From Nocardia asiatica NBRC 100129 (GTDB lineage Bacteria; Actinomycetota; Actinomycetes; Mycobacteriales; Mycobacteriaceae), in the NCBI RefSeq assembly GCF_000308415.1, contig NZ_BAFS01000195.1, positions 1-36,472 of the forward strand: DNA of 36,472 nucleotides, written 5' to 3'. The number at the start of each line of letters is the position of its first letter. Position 1 is the stretch's first letter. Under the pieces are notes generated by a model. It was not told the DNA's origin. It was given only the letters and a program-made list of their open reading frames with translations, and ran no database searches. The position numbers and the translations under genes are program-made. This document shows positions 16,738 to 26,859 of this stretch, in pieces.

Positions 16738-17028
16738 TTGTTCTCCACAATCAGCGCACGCCGCACCCTGGCCCGCGTGGCCGTCGCCGGTGCGATCGCC
16801 GCAATCCCGTTGACCGCGTTGGCGATGCCCGCCTCGGCTACCCCGAGCACCCCCGGGGTCACCCAGGCCTGGTACGACCCGTATTACGACCGGTGCGACT
16901 TCGGTCCGTTCCAAAACTGGAGCTGCAACAACAATCCGCTGTTCGGTTGGGGCTACAACCAGTACGGCGGCCCCTTCGGGCAGGGTTACGGACAAGGCTT
17001 CGGGCCGGGCATGTTCGGCAGCAGTTAG
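16738..17028 (+). CDS. Small secreted Gly/Tyr/Phe-rich protein
   Basis: A 96-residue protein with a Sec signal peptide: basic ARRTLARVAVAG, hydrophobic AIAAIPLTALA and cleavage after MPASA. The mature part of about 60 residues is low complexity (YYDRC, FGPFQNWSCNNNP, then GQGYGQGFGPG), with two cysteines likely disulfide-bonded. I placed the start at TTG 16738, five bases after AAAGGA. GTG 16723 and ATG 16696 are in frame. Similar small exported peptides are widespread in Nocardia and mycobacteria, but no function is known to me. A strong hairpin terminator follows at 17046-17080. Confidence 0.7.
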   Translation: MFSTISARRTLARVAVAGAIAAIPLTALAMPASATPSTPGVTQAWYDPYYDRCDFGPFQNWSCNNNPLFGWGYNQYGGPFGQGYGQGFGPGMFGSS

Positions 17029-17045
17029 CAGGTCCGCGAAGACGC

Positions 17046-17080
17046 GGGTGGCCCGCTCCGAGTTCCGGAGCGGGCCACCC
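17046..17080. terminator. Bidirectional terminator, 15-bp hairpin
   Basis: GGGTGGCCCGCTCCG and its perfect complement enclose the loop AGTTC. It lies between the end of the secreted-protein gene and the convergent end of ilvC and probably serves both. Confidence 0.8.
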
Positions 17081-17099
17081 GTGCGAATCAGCCGAAAAA

Positions 17100-18247
<1,148 letters not shown>

Positions 18248-18329
18248 GGCACGCCAACCGTCGATCGCAGAAAGACTAGCGTGTGGCCGCCGCCGGGCGG
18301 TCGGCCCCATCGGTGTGCCGCTCGCTACC

Positions 18330-18833
18330 TCATCGAGTGGCGGTGATGGACTTCGGTCCACGCCCCACCGCGACGACACCGGACTGCACGATCTCCCGGA
18401 TGCCGTACGGTTCGAGCATCCGCAGCAGCGCGTCGAGCTTGGACCGGGTTCCGGTCGCCTCGACGGTGAGCGCGTCCGGCGACACGTCGATGACCTTCGC
18501 GCGGAACAGTCCGACGGCCTCGATCACCTGGGTCCGCACGCTGGCGTCGGCGCGCACCTTCACCAGGATCAGTTCGCGGGCCACCGAGCTGTCGGAGTCC
18601 TGCTCGACGATCTTGATGACGTTCACCAGCTTGTTGAGCTGCTTGGTGACCTGCTCCAACGGCAGGTCCTCGACGGTGACGACGATGGTCATGCGCGAGA
18701 TCTCGGGAAGCTCGGTGCCGCCGACCGCCAGCGATTCGATATTGAAGCCGCGGCGGGAGAACAGCGCCGCGACCCTGGCCAGCACGCCCGGTTTGTCCTC
18801 GACGAGAACGCTGAGGGTATGCGTGGTACTCAT
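18330..18833 (-). CDS. ilvN: Acetolactate synthase regulatory (small) subunit
   Basis: A 167-residue small subunit that binds the catalytic IlvB and confers feedback inhibition by valine. The N-terminal ACT domain starts [31 protein letters not shown], shown here in parts: [10 protein letters not shown] (12-21) and RRGFNIESL (27-35). The C-terminal half carries the second ACT-like region ([22 protein letters not shown]). The start ATG 18833 overlaps the ilvB stop by four bases (ATGA), so ilvB and ilvN are translationally coupled. Length matches mycobacterial IlvN. Confidence 0.96.
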   Translation of the reverse strand: MSTTHTLSVLVEDKPGVLARVAALFSRRGFNIESLAVGGTELPEISRMTIVVTVEDLPLEQVTKQLNKLVNVIKIVEQDSDSSVARELILVKVRADASVRTQVIEAVGLFRAKVIDVSPDALTVEATGTRSKLDALLRMLEPYGIREIVQSGVVAVGRGPKSITATR

Positions 18834-20764
18834 CCGTTGTTCACCCTGTTCTGTTCCTGCGACATCGCCGCGTGGATGACCGCCGGTTCCGCGGCCTGCT
18901 CGTCCTCGTCGAACAGCGGGCGGATGCCGCGAGCGGCCATGATCTCGTCGTTGCTGGTGCCCGCGGCGACCATCGGCCAGACCTGGGCGTCCTTGCCGAC
19001 GATGAAGTCGATCACCACGGGACGGTCGTTGATGGACTGCGCCTCGCGGATGGCGGCCTCCACGTCCTCCTCGCGCTCCACCCGGATGCCGTGGCAGCCG
19101 AGGGCTTCGGCGAGCTTCACGAAGTCGGGGATGCGCAGCGAGTGCGTGCCCAGGTCGGTGTTGGAGTAACGCTCCTGGTAGAAGAGGGTCTGCCACTGGC
19201 GAACCATGCCGAGGTTGCCGTTGTTGATCAGCGCGACCTTGATCGGGACGCCTTCGACGGCGCAGGTGGCCAGCTCCTGATTGGTCATCTGGAAGCAGCC
19301 GTCGCCATCGACCGCCCACACCTCTTTGTCCGGCGCGCCCATCTTGGCGCCCATGGCCGCCGGGACGGCGTAGCCCATGGTGCCGAGGCCACCGGAGTTC
19401 AGCCAGGTGCGCGGCTTCTCGTACTTGATGAACTGGGCGGCCCACATCTGGTGCTGGCCGACGCCCGCGCAGTAGATCGCGTCCGGCCCGGCCAGGCGGC
19501 CGAGCGCCTCGATGACGAACTCCGGCGACAACGAGCCGTCCGCCGGCGGGGTCCAGCCCAGCGGGTAGGCGTCGCGCACGCCGTCGAGGTAGGTCCACCA
19601 GTCGGTCAGCGGCAGCGGCAGCGAGGCGCCCGCGGCGGGATCGCCCTTCAGGGTCTCGATGAGCTCGACGATCACCTCGCGGCAGTCGCCCACGATCGGG
19701 ACGTCGGCGTGCCGGTTCTTACCGATCTCGGCCGGGTCGATGTCGGCGTGGATCACCTTGGCACCGGGCGCGAAGGAGTCCAGCTGACCGGTGACGCGGT
19801 CGTCGAAGCGGGCGCCGAGGGTGACCAGCAGGTCCGAGCGCTGCAGCGCGGCGACCGCGCCCACGGTGCCGTGCATGCCGGGCATGCCCATGTTCAGGCG
19901 GTGGCTGTCGGGGAACGCGCCGCGCGCCATCAGCGTGGTCACCACGGGCATGCCGGTCAGCTCGGCCAGCTGCAGCAGTTCGGCCGAGGCGTCGGCTTTG
20001 ATCACGCCGCCGCCGACGTAGAGCACGGGAGCCTTGGCTTCCATGATCATCCGCGCGGCCTCGCGCACCTGCTTGCCGTGCGGCTTGGTGACCGGGCGGT
20101 AGCCGGGCAGCCGCATCTCCGGCGGCCAGCTGAAGGTGGTCTGCGCCTGCAGCACGTCCTTGGGGATGTCGACGAGCACGGCGCCGGGGCGGCCGGACGC
20201 GGCGAGGTAGAACGCCTCCGCGATGATGCGCGGGATGTCGACGCCGTCGGTGATCAGGAAGTTGTGCTTGGTGATCGGCATGGTGATGCCGGAGATGTCG
20301 GCTTCCTGGAACGCGTCGGTGCCGATCAGGCTGCGGCCGACCTGGCCGGTGATGGCCACGATCGGGACCGAGTCCATCTGCGCGTCGGCGATCGGGGTGA
20401 CCAGGTTGGTCGCGCCGGGGCCGGATGTGGCCATACACACACCGACCTTGCCGGTCGCCTGGGCGTAACCGGTGGCCGCGTGACCCGCGCCCTGCTCGTG
20501 CCGGACGAGGACGTGGCGCACCTTGGTGGAGTCGAACAGCGGGTCGTACACCGGAAGGATCGCACCACCCGGAATGCCGAATACGGTGTCGACGCCCAGC
20601 TCCTCGAGCGACCGGACGACCGACTGCGCGCCGGTGACCCGCTCGGGCGGGACCGGGCGGCGGTTGGCCGCGGACGTCGCGTTGGCAGCGGGCGTGGCCT
20701 GCTGGTTCGCCGAAGGCGCTGGCCTACGGGCCGAAGGCCCGGGCCGTGCGGTAGGTGCGCTCAC
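18830..20764 (-). CDS. ilvB: Acetolactate synthase catalytic (large) subunit
   Basis: A 644-residue ThDP- and FAD-dependent enzyme making acetolactate from pyruvate, or acetohydroxybutyrate from pyruvate plus 2-oxobutyrate, the first committed step of branched-chain amino acid synthesis. The catalytic glutamate is Glu90 in [10 protein letters not shown], followed by TSGPGATNL. The ThDP-binding [15 protein letters not shown] and ALINNG lie near the C-terminus. The first 40 residues are a Pro/Ala/Ser-rich extension, common in actinobacterial IlvB. The start is GTG 20764 with AAGGA eight bases upstream. A leader peptide and terminator-like hairpin precede it, and ilvN follows with overlapping start and stop. 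Confidence 0.96.
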   Translation of the reverse strand: MSAPTARPGPSARRPAPSANQQATPAANATSAANRRPVPPERVTGAQSVVRSLEELGVDTVFGIPGGAILPVYDPLFDSTKVRHVLVRHEQGAGHAATGYAQATGKVGVCMATSGPGATNLVTPIADAQMDSVPIVAITGQVGRSLIGTDAFQEADISGITMPITKHNFLITDGVDIPRIIAEAFYLAASGRPGAVLVDIPKDVLQAQTTFSWPPEMRLPGYRPVTKPHGKQVREAARMIMEAKAPVLYVGGGVIKADASAELLQLAELTGMPVVTTLMARGAFPDSHRLNMGMPGMHGTVGAVAALQRSDLLVTLGARFDDRVTGQLDSFAPGAKVIHADIDPAEIGKNRHADVPIVGDCREVIVELIETLKGDPAAGASLPLPLTDWWTYLDGVRDAYPLGWTPPADGSLSPEFVIEALGRLAGPDAIYCAGVGQHQMWAAQFIKYEKPRTWLNSGGLGTMGYAVPAAMGAKMGAPDKEVWAVDGDGCFQMTNQELATCAVEGVPIKVALINNGNLGMVRQWQTLFYQERYSNTDLGTHSLRIPDFVKLAEALGCHGIRVEREEDVEAAIREAQSINDRPVVIDFIVGKDAQVWPMVAAGTSNDEIMAARGIRPLFDEDEQAAEPAVIHAAMSQEQNRVNNG

Positions 20765-20855
20765 CGTCTTCGTTCCTTACTGGTTGTGGTTCTGACCCCG
20801 GAATTTGTGCCAGCGGTGTCTTGCGCTTCGCCATGCTGGAGATTAGTCCGAACAT

Positions 20856-20881
20856 AAAAAAGCCCCCGACAGCACAGGGCT
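20856..20881 (-). terminator. Attenuator-like terminator in the ilvB leader
   Basis: On the reverse strand AGCCC...GGGCT forms a short stem followed by six T residues. A competing pairing of CCCTCGA with TCGGGGG (including a G-T pair) overlaps it. It lies between the leader peptide and ilvB, as expected for transcription attenuation. The stem is short, so strength is unproven. Confidence 0.6.
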
Positions 20882-20937
20882 GATCGAGGGTGGCGCGTCG
20901 CAACGCGAGCTGACGTATTCGACTCAGTGTGTCAGGC

Positions 20938-20985
20938 TCAACGCTGGACGCGCCGGCCGATTACGAGCAACTCGTTTCGATTCAC
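20938..20985 (-). CDS. ilv leader peptide
   Basis: A 15-codon frame starting GTG 20985 reads MNRNELLVIGRRVQR. It contains consecutive Leu-Leu-Val-Ile and a later Val, the pattern of leader peptides whose translation senses charged branched-chain tRNAs. It lies just downstream of a good promoter, with the -10 about eight bases before the GTG, so it is probably leaderless. A terminator-like hairpin with a T-run follows 57 bases after its stop. Such peptides are known for ilvBNC in Corynebacterium with a different sequence. Confidence 0.7.
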   Translation of the reverse strand: MNRNELLVIGRRVQR

Positions 20986-20993
20986 GCGCACGA

Positions 20994-21022
20994 CGTTAAG
21001 CGGGTGTGAACCGAAGAGTCAA
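20994..21022 (-). promoter_or_regulatory. Promoter of the ilvBN(C) operon
   Basis: On the reverse strand TTGACT (21022-21017) and TTAACG (20999-20994) are separated by 17 bases. A start around 20987 would place the GTG of the leader peptide at or within two bases of the transcript end. Confidence 0.6.
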
Positions 21023-21100
21023 ACAGATGACCCCGTGTGTCCCATTATGTGGGACAGTGCGGTTGCTTGTGTCCGTTCATCAGGATGCGAGGATGGTGGT

Positions 21101-21694
21101 GTGTCATCACCGCATCAGTCCGTGCCACCTTCTGAATCGTCCCATACGCCCGCGGCGACAACGGATACGGGTCGCGCGTCCGACGCCCGTGTGATCCGCA
21201 TCCCACGGCTGGCCTTCCTGGGCGTGTTCATCCTGCTGATGTGCGTGTTCTTCCCGTTCGTCGGTTGGCCCGCCGGACTGTGGTGGCTGCTGCTCATCCC
21301 GGTCGCGGTGCTGGTGTGGGTGGTGCGGACGCAGACCACCGTCTCGGAGGACGGGCTGGATCTGCGGACGCTGTTCGGTTCGCGCCACCTCGACTGGGCA
21401 CAGGTGAAGGGCGTGCGGATCCCCAAGCGCGGATACGTGCGCGCCGATCTCACCGATGGCACCGAGGCGAAGCTCCCCGCGGTGAGCTACGACCGGTTGC
21501 GCGATCTGGCGGCGGCGTCCGGCGGACGTATCCCGGACCCGTTCGTGGCCGCCGAAGCGTCCCCGGCGCAGGAATCCCCCGCCGAACCCGCGGACTCGAC
21601 CGCACCCGAGACGGGCTCGAGTGGCGACGGCGGTCCGGGAGCCGACGGGACCGCGAAGTCCGCCGAGGACTCCACCGGCGAGGACACGCGCTAG
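21101..21694 (+). CDS. PH-domain membrane protein, CFP-6-like
   Basis: A 197-residue protein with two adjacent transmembrane segments (residues about 37-53 and 57-75) followed by a bacterial PH-like domain (TTVSEDGLDLRTLFGSRHLDWAQV is split at 79-102; IPKRGYVRADLTDG 107-120) and an acidic Ser/Glu/Pro-rich tail. It matches the position and type of M. tuberculosis cfp6 (Rv3004) next to ilvB. Start GTG 21101 has GAGGATGG upstream; an extended frame runs back to 20927 through the ilv promoter and is not likely. Function is unknown; it probably sits in the membrane with the PH domain in the cytoplasm. Confidence 0.85.
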   Translation: MSSPHQSVPPSESSHTPAATTDTGRASDARVIRIPRLAFLGVFILLMCVFFPFVGWPAGLWWLLLIPVAVLVWVVRTQTTVSEDGLDLRTLFGSRHLDWAQVKGVRIPKRGYVRADLTDGTEAKLPAVSYDRLRDLAAASGGRIPDPFVAAEASPAQESPAEPADSTAPETGSSGDGGPGADGTAKSAEDSTGEDTR

Positions 21695-22152
21695 CGGGCG
21701 ATCGCGTAACCACGCGGCTCGAACATCTCGCCGACCGTCCCGTTCGCCTGGATGCGATCGCGCTGTCCGGGCCATCGCCCTGCCGGACCGCTGCTGCGCC
21801 GAACGGTCGCGACAGCCCATTCGTTCGGCCCGTCACGCCTCGAGGCGAGAGCGAGGACGCGCCGAGGCGGAACACGCGCCGCCGTTAGGTTGTTGCGGTC
21901 GAGTGATGGGATGATTTCTCCGGAGCAGTGACCCTCCTTCTCGTCCCACCCTCGACGGTCCGGCACCTCCGGCGACCCGTCGTCGCCCGCGACACCACGC
22001 ACCGGCGACAAACCCGACCCGGCTGACGACCACGGACGCCGCGCCCGGCCGCACCACCGGCAGTGGACCGGCCCACCGGGAGTAACGTGGTGGACCGCCG
22101 AGCAGGCTCTGCGCCGTCGCACGTCAGCCCCCGCGACCCGAGGACCATCGAA
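21695..22152. other. Intergenic region before ilvD
   Basis: About 460 bases without a convincing gene. It is GC-rich with small palindromes such as GTGGACCGGCCCAC near 22060. A GTGGTGGACCGCC sequence near 22088 resembles a T-box core only loosely. No clear promoter was seen. Confidence 0.4.
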
Positions 22153-23994
22153 ATGCCACCGCTTCGTTCACGAACCACGACCATCGGCCGCAATGCCGCA
22201 GGCGCACGCGCACTCTGGCGCGCCACCGGCATGACCGACACCGACTTCGGCAAGCCGATCGTCGCCATCGCGAACTCCTACACCCAATTCGTGCCCGGCC
22301 ACGTGCACCTGAAGAACGTCGGCGACATCGTGGCCGACGCGGTCCGCGCCGCCGGTGGCGTGCCGCGCGAATTCCACACCATCGCCGTCGACGACGGCAT
22401 CGCCATGGGCCACGGCGGCATGCTCTACTCGCTGCCTTCGCGCGAGATCATCGCCGATTCCGTGGAGTACATGGTGAACGCGCACACCGCCGACGCGCTG
22501 GTCTGCATCTCCAACTGCGACAAGATCACCCCCGGCATGCTCAATGCCGCCATGCGGCTGAACATTCCGGCCGTGTTCGTCTCCGGCGGGCCGATGGAGG
22601 CGGGCAAGGCCGTGGTCGTCGGCGGCGTCGCGCAGGCGCCCACCGACCTGGTCACCGCGATCTCCGCGAGCGCGAACCAGGCGGTGTCCGACGAGGGCCT
22701 GTCCGAGGTCGAACGGTCCGCGTGCCCGACCTGCGGCTCGTGCTCGGGCATGTTCACCGCGAACTCGATGAACTGCCTCACCGAAGCGCTCGGTCTCGCG
22801 CTGCCCGGCAACGGCTCCACCCTCGCGACGCACGCCGCGCGCAGGGCGCTGTTCGAACGGGCGGGCACAGTGGTGGTGGACATCGCCAACCGCTGGTACC
22901 GGGAGGACGACGCCTCCGTGCTGCCGCGCAATGTCGCCAACGCCAAGGCATTCCGCAACGCGATAGCGCTGGACATCGCGATGGGCGGGTCGACCAACAC
23001 CGTGCTGCACACGCTGGCCGCCGCGCAGGAAGGCGAAATCGACTTCGATCTGCACACCATCGAGGAGGCCAGCCGCCGGGTGCCCACCCTGTCGAAGGTG
23101 TCGCCCAACTCCGACTACCACATGGAGGACGTGCACCGCGCCGGCGGCATCCCCGCCATCCTCGGCGAGCTGCGCCGGGCCGGGCTGCTGGAGACCGACG
23201 TCACCACCGTGCACACCGCCACCATGGACGAGTGGCTCGACACCTGGGACATCCGCTCCGGCAAGCCGTCTCCGGAAGCCGTCGAACTGTTCCACGCCGC
23301 GCCGGGCGGGGTGCGCACCACCGAGCCGTTCTCCACCGACAACCGCTGGTCGTCGCTGGACACCGACGCCGAAGGCGGCTGCATCCGCGACCTCGAGCAC
23401 GCCTACACGAAAGAAGGCGGCCTCGTCGTGCTGCGCGGCAACATCGCGCCCGACGGCGCGGTGCTCAAGACCGCGGGCATCGATGAGGAGCTGTTCTCCT
23501 TCCAAGGTCCCGCGGTGGTGGTGGAGTCGCAGGAGGAGGCCGTGTCGGTCATCCTCGGCAAGAAGATCAAACCCGGCGACGTGATCGTGGTCCGCTACGA
23601 AGGCCCCGCGGGCGGCCCCGGCATGCAGGAGATGCTGCATCCGACCGCGTTCCTGAAGGGCTCGGGCCTCGGCAAGGAGTGCGCGCTGATCACCGACGGC
23701 CGGTTCTCCGGCGGCACCTCCGGGCTGTCGATCGGGCACATCTCCCCCGAGGCGGCCAGCGGAGGCGTCATCGGACTCGTGGAGAACGGCGACCAGATCC
23801 GTATCGACGTGACCACCCGCACGCTCGAGGTCCTCGTGGACGACGCGGTGCTCGCCGAGCGGCGCGCGAAGATGGAGGCCTCCGAGCGGCCCTGGCAGCC
23901 GGTCAACCGGGATCGTCCGGTGACGACGGCACTGCGGGCCTACGCGGCCATGGCCACTTCGGCGGACAAGGGCGCGGTCCGTCACGTGCCCTAG
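22153..23994 (+). CDS. ilvD: Dihydroxy-acid dehydratase
   Basis: IlvD dehydrates dihydroxy-isovalerate and dihydroxy-methylvalerate to 2-oxo acids, the third common step of branched-chain amino acid synthesis. The 613-residue product has the iron-sulfur ligands Cys122 ([11 protein letters not shown]) and the cluster [11 protein letters not shown] at 191-201, and the C-terminal [20 protein letters not shown]. The start ATG 22153 with GAGGA upstream gives the conserved [14 protein letters not shown] and the length of the E. coli-type enzyme; an in-frame extension to 22063 is not conserved. It faces away from ilvBNC, with the CFP-6-like gene between, and ends before a strong bidirectional terminator. 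Confidence 0.96.
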   Translation: MPPLRSRTTTIGRNAAGARALWRATGMTDTDFGKPIVAIANSYTQFVPGHVHLKNVGDIVADAVRAAGGVPREFHTIAVDDGIAMGHGGMLYSLPSREIIADSVEYMVNAHTADALVCISNCDKITPGMLNAAMRLNIPAVFVSGGPMEAGKAVVVGGVAQAPTDLVTAISASANQAVSDEGLSEVERSACPTCGSCSGMFTANSMNCLTEALGLALPGNGSTLATHAARRALFERAGTVVVDIANRWYREDDASVLPRNVANAKAFRNAIALDIAMGGSTNTVLHTLAAAQEGEIDFDLHTIEEASRRVPTLSKVSPNSDYHMEDVHRAGGIPAILGELRRAGLLETDVTTVHTATMDEWLDTWDIRSGKPSPEAVELFHAAPGGVRTTEPFSTDNRWSSLDTDAEGGCIRDLEHAYTKEGGLVVLRGNIAPDGAVLKTAGIDEELFSFQGPAVVVESQEEAVSVILGKKIKPGDVIVVRYEGPAGGPGMQEMLHPTAFLKGSGLGKECALITDGRFSGGTSGLSIGHISPEAASGGVIGLVENGDQIRIDVTTRTLEVLVDDAVLAERRAKMEASERPWQPVNRDRPVTTALRAYAAMATSADKGAVRHVP

Positions 23995-24038
23995 GTGCGC
24001 GGCACTCGTGCAGGCACGGGCGAGGGCATCTGAACGCG

Positions 24039-24074
24039 AAGGCCCCTTTCTCCCGATGGGGAGGAAGGGGCCTT
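24039..24074. terminator. Bidirectional terminator between ilvD and the DoxX gene
   Basis: AAGGCCCCTTTCTCCC pairs with GGGAGGAAGGGGCCTT across the loop GATG: 16 pairs with one G-T. It separates two convergent genes. Confidence 0.8.
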
Positions 24075-24089
24075 TCAGCTCATCCGCAC

Positions 24090-24971
24090 TCAGTCGAAGG
24101 GACCGATGCCTGTGAGCGGGTTGCCTCCGTGCAGGTACCAGTAGGCGCCGACCGCGGCCGCCACCGCGAGGAGCAGGACTACGAAGGAACCCGCGGCAGG
24201 GCGAACGGCCCAGCCCCGGTTGCGGTCGAAGGACAGCCGGCCGGGGCCGGTCAGGATGATGACGGCGGCGACGCCGGCGAGGATGCTCTCCAGTTCCACC
24301 GCTCCCGGCCCGGCCTTGTACTGGAACCCGGGAGCCATGCCCTGCTTCCAGGCCCAGGCGTCCAGGATCACGGCGAGAACCGCGCCCGCGGCCAGCGGAG
24401 TGGCCAGCCCGAGAATCAACAGCGCGCCACCGCCGACCTCGCCCGCGGTGAGCAGGATCGCGGACACGGTGGGGTGGTCCCAGCCGCTGCGTTGCATCAT
24501 GTCGCGGGTGCCGTCCAGGCCGGGGCCGTGGAACCAGCCGGTGAGCTTCTGCAAGCCGTGGTAGAGGAAAGTGGCGCCGACGACCGAACGCAACAGCAAC
24601 AAACCGAGATCGAGGGTGCCGCGGCGGGTCTCGCCCGCGCGGCGGCGCAGCCGGCCCGTGTCGTTCGGCGGGGCCGGAGCCGGCGGGATGCTGGCGTACT
24701 CGTAGGTGGGCGCCGAGCCTCCGGCGGCCTTGCTCTCGGCGGTGCTCGGAACCTCCGGGTCGAGCCCGAGTTCGTCCTCGGTGCGCGGGACATCCTTGGA
24801 CAGCTGGGGCCGCTGGGCCGGATCCACTCGCGCGAATTGCTCGGTCGGCGAGTCGTACGGGCTGGTCACTCCTCGACCGGTGGACGACACCGCCGACTGC
24901 TCGGCCGTGGAGGGAGCGGACTTCCCGGCCGTGGATTCGGCTGCTTCTTTCGGCTTGTCGGTCACGGTCAT
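24090..24971 (-). CDS. DoxX family membrane protein
   Basis: A 293-residue protein. Residues 1-118 are hydrophilic and disordered (Ser/Ala/Pro/Glu-rich). Residues 119-245 form a four-helix DoxX-like membrane domain with the characteristic LLLRSVVGATFLYHGLQKL and GEVGGGALLILGL segments. A last transmembrane helix lies at 261-279. DoxX proteins are linked to thiol and redox stress in mycobacteria and to terminal oxidase-like complexes elsewhere. The position matches M. tuberculosis Rv3005c, between the cfp6 and lppZ equivalents. ATG 24971 was chosen because AGGG precedes it and the frame beyond runs into the divergent LppZ-like gene. Confidence 0.88.
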   Translation of the reverse strand: MTVTDKPKEAAESTAGKSAPSTAEQSAVSSTGRGVTSPYDSPTEQFARVDPAQRPQLSKDVPRTEDELGLDPEVPSTAESKAAGGSAPTYEYASIPPAPAPPNDTGRLRRRAGETRRGTLDLGLLLLRSVVGATFLYHGLQKLTGWFHGPGLDGTRDMMQRSGWDHPTVSAILLTAGEVGGGALLILGLATPLAAGAVLAVILDAWAWKQGMAPGFQYKAGPGAVELESILAGVAAVIILTGPGRLSFDRNRGWAVRPAAGSFVVLLLAVAAAVGAYWYLHGGNPLTGIGPFD

Positions 24972-25083
24972 CACCCTATGCCGCACCGCGGCGCGGCGGG
25001 CAAGTACGGTCCGGCGTGTCAGTGTGGGCGCAACACCCACCCGGAGGGGGCGCGGGCGACGGAATTTCCGTAACGTCTGGGCT

Positions 25084-26190
25084 ATGAGTTTGGTTGTCGT
25101 GGGCCGCGTCGCGGCGAGCTTGGCGCTCGGCTCCGTCCTGCTGGTCGGCTGCGCCCGGTTCGACGATTCGGCGTCCAGTCCGTTCACCCCCGAACCGACC
25201 CTGCGCGGAGCCAACATCGACCCGAAGAAACCGAGCCAGCCGCCCACCTCGACCACCCGGCCGAGCGGACCGTGCATCGATCCCGACCCGGCGGTGGTGG
25301 CCACCTGCCTGGACACCACCGGCGGCCTGGTCACGCTCCCCGACGGCGCGCTGGTCGCCGAGCGCCGCACCGGGCGCATCCTGAAGGTGGTCCCGGAGCA
25401 GCCGCCGGTCGAGATCGCCCGGGTGGAGGTGGACGGCTCCGGCGACGGCGGTCTCAGCGACATCGCGCTGTCGCCGACCTACCACGAAGACGGCCTGATG
25501 TACGCCTACATCACCACCTCCAGCGACAACCGGGTGGTCCGCATCGCCGACGGCGGTGCCCCGAAGGACGTGCTCACCGGAATCCCGAAGGGCGCCACCG
25601 GCAATCACGGCGCGATCGACTTCGTCTCCCCCGACCAGATGCTGGTGCTGACCGGGGACGCGGGCAATCCCGCCGCGGCCGCCTCGGCGGGCTCGCTCGC
25701 GGGCAAACTGCTGCGCGTGAACTCACCGGTACCCGGCCGCACGCCCGCACCGGAGGTCGCCGTCTCGGGCATCGGCACCGCCGGAGACGTCTGCCGCGAC
25801 AGCAAGGACAGCATCTGGATCACCGACCGCACCGCCGCCGAGGACCGGTTGCAGCGGCTCGGCGGCGACGGCGTCGTCACCACCATGTGGACCTGGCCGG
25901 ACCGCCCCGGCGTCGCGGGCTGCGCCGCCGCGACCGACGGCGTCGCGATCTCGCTCACCCACGCGAAGGCCCTCACCATCGCCGCCGCCGACCCGAACAC
26001 CCACGCCGTCACCGCGGCGCCGACCCTCGTGGCCCAGGACAAGTACGGGCAGCTCGGCGGCGCAGCGGTCGGCGCCGACGGCACGATCTGGGTGACCACG
26101 GTGAACAAGACCGACGGCCAGCCGGGGCCGTTCGACGACCGCGTCGTCCGCATCCCGCCCCCGCAGGCCGGCGGCGGCGGACCAGACTGA
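25084..26190 (+). CDS. LppZ-like lipoprotein, sorbosone-dehydrogenase-type beta-propeller
   Basis: A 368-residue exported lipoprotein with signal LGSVLLVGC (lipid Cys23). A Pro/Thr-rich linker leads into a beta-propeller of the glucose/sorbosone dehydrogenase type (GLVTLPDGALVAERRTGRI, DGGLSDIALSPTY, GNHGAIDF, LAGKLLRVN). These blades are usual in PQQ-dependent sugar dehydrogenase-like proteins, but cofactor use is not shown. It matches LppZ (Rv3006) in type and gene order and diverges from the DoxX gene. The ATG 25084 start leaves a normal lipoprotein n-region. It ends shortly before a large nested inverted repeat. Confidence 0.9.
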   Translation: MSLVVVGRVAASLALGSVLLVGCARFDDSASSPFTPEPTLRGANIDPKKPSQPPTSTTRPSGPCIDPDPAVVATCLDTTGGLVTLPDGALVAERRTGRILKVVPEQPPVEIARVEVDGSGDGGLSDIALSPTYHEDGLMYAYITTSSDNRVVRIADGGAPKDVLTGIPKGATGNHGAIDFVSPDQMLVLTGDAGNPAAAASAGSLAGKLLRVNSPVPGRTPAPEVAVSGIGTAGDVCRDSKDSIWITDRTAAEDRLQRLGGDGVVTTMWTWPDRPGVAGCAAATDGVAISLTHAKALTIAAADPNTHAVTAAPTLVAQDKYGQLGGAAVGADGTIWVTTVNKTDGQPGPFDDRVVRIPPPQAGGGGPD

Positions 26191-26215
26191 GTTTTCGGCC
26201 GCGCGGGCGCGGCGG

Positions 26216-26309
26216 GTTCGCGGCCCCTTGTGGTTCGCGTCCGAGCGGCCGCCGCTGGCGACTTCGTCGCGGACGCGGCGGCCGCTCGGACGCGAACCGG
26301 GCCGCGAAC
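26216..26309. repeat. Large nested inverted repeat
   Basis: Outer arms GTTCGCGGCCC (26216-26226) and GGGCCGCGAAC (26299-26309) enclose perfect 24-base inner arms at 26232-26255 and 26275-26298. The left side has a five-base bulge and the right side has none. The 19-base loop itself contains GCGAC-TTC-GTCGC. The whole could fold into a hairpin of about 40 pairs. It may act as the lppZ terminator or be a palindromic mobile repeat. Confidence 0.75.
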
Positions 26310-26319
26310 GGCGCATGCT

Positions 26320-26344
26320 CGGTCTCGCTTCGCTCGAAACCGGT
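26320..26344. repeat. 25-bp direct repeat, copy 1
   Basis: Identical to 26466-26490, with the core TCTCGCTTCGCTCGAAAC. Both copies are preceded within 30 bases by GCGAACGG and followed by related GG(C)TGGT sequence. The core is partly palindromic (CGGTCTCG ... CGAAACCG). Confidence 0.75.
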
Positions 26345-26465
26345 AGTTGGGCTGGTGTGGTTGCGTGGAGTCGTGGCAGCGGACCTCGGCTCTACCGTTG
26401 CCGGTGGCGCGGCGGCGACTCGTGATCGGCTCGGACACGAGCGAACGGGTGCGCGGGGCAGTGTG

Positions 26466-26490
26466 CGGTCTCGCTTCGCTCGAAACCGGT
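26466..26490. repeat. 25-bp direct repeat, copy 2
   Basis: Exact copy of 26320-26344, 146 bases downstream. Similarity beyond the core suggests a longer diverged repeat unit. Confidence 0.75.
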
Positions 26491-26859
26491 GGTCGGCTGG
26501 TGCTGGTCGGGTCGGGGCCGAGCGTGCGTCTCGCGGGGCCGCCGTGAATCGGGCCGCGTGATGGCTTGCTGCGGCATTCCGGGCCGTGTAGCCGCACCGC
26601 CCGCGGGCGCGAGCCACCGACTACGTGACTTATCGGACGGAGTTCTTTCCCTGATGGGTGAGATCGTCGACTCCGACGGACGCGAACTGCTCCGGTGCGG
26701 ACACCGATGCCGTTTCGCCGAGCAAGCCGTCTTCGCCGAGCGCTGTGCGCACTCACTGCCACGCTTGCTCAAGGCGGACAGGACGCGGGTGCCTTGATCG
26801 GCAGTTGATGCTCGGGGAGGACCTGGAATCGGGGTACCAGGATGGCGGAATACGGAGTT

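Larger units (their letters stand above)
26191..26859. other. Repeat-rich intergenic region
   Basis: About 670 bases with no convincing gene between the LppZ-like gene and the LysR gene. It contains the nested inverted repeat 26216-26309 and a 25-bp direct repeat (26320-26344 and 26466-26490). A Cys/His-containing reading near 26654-26797 has no support from codon bias or similarity. Confidence 0.65.

Noticed and set aside
20927..21100. N-terminal extension of the PH-domain protein
   Set aside because: It would cross the ilv promoter and leader peptide; GTG 21101 has a ribosome site and a normal length.
22060..22100. T-box-like sequence before ilvD
   Set aside because: GTGGTGGACCGCC only loosely resembles the T-box core, and no stem I specifier or terminator could be drawn.
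26489..26797. Small Cys/His-containing open frame
   Set aside because: No ribosome site, no convincing codon bias and repeat-derived N-terminal part.
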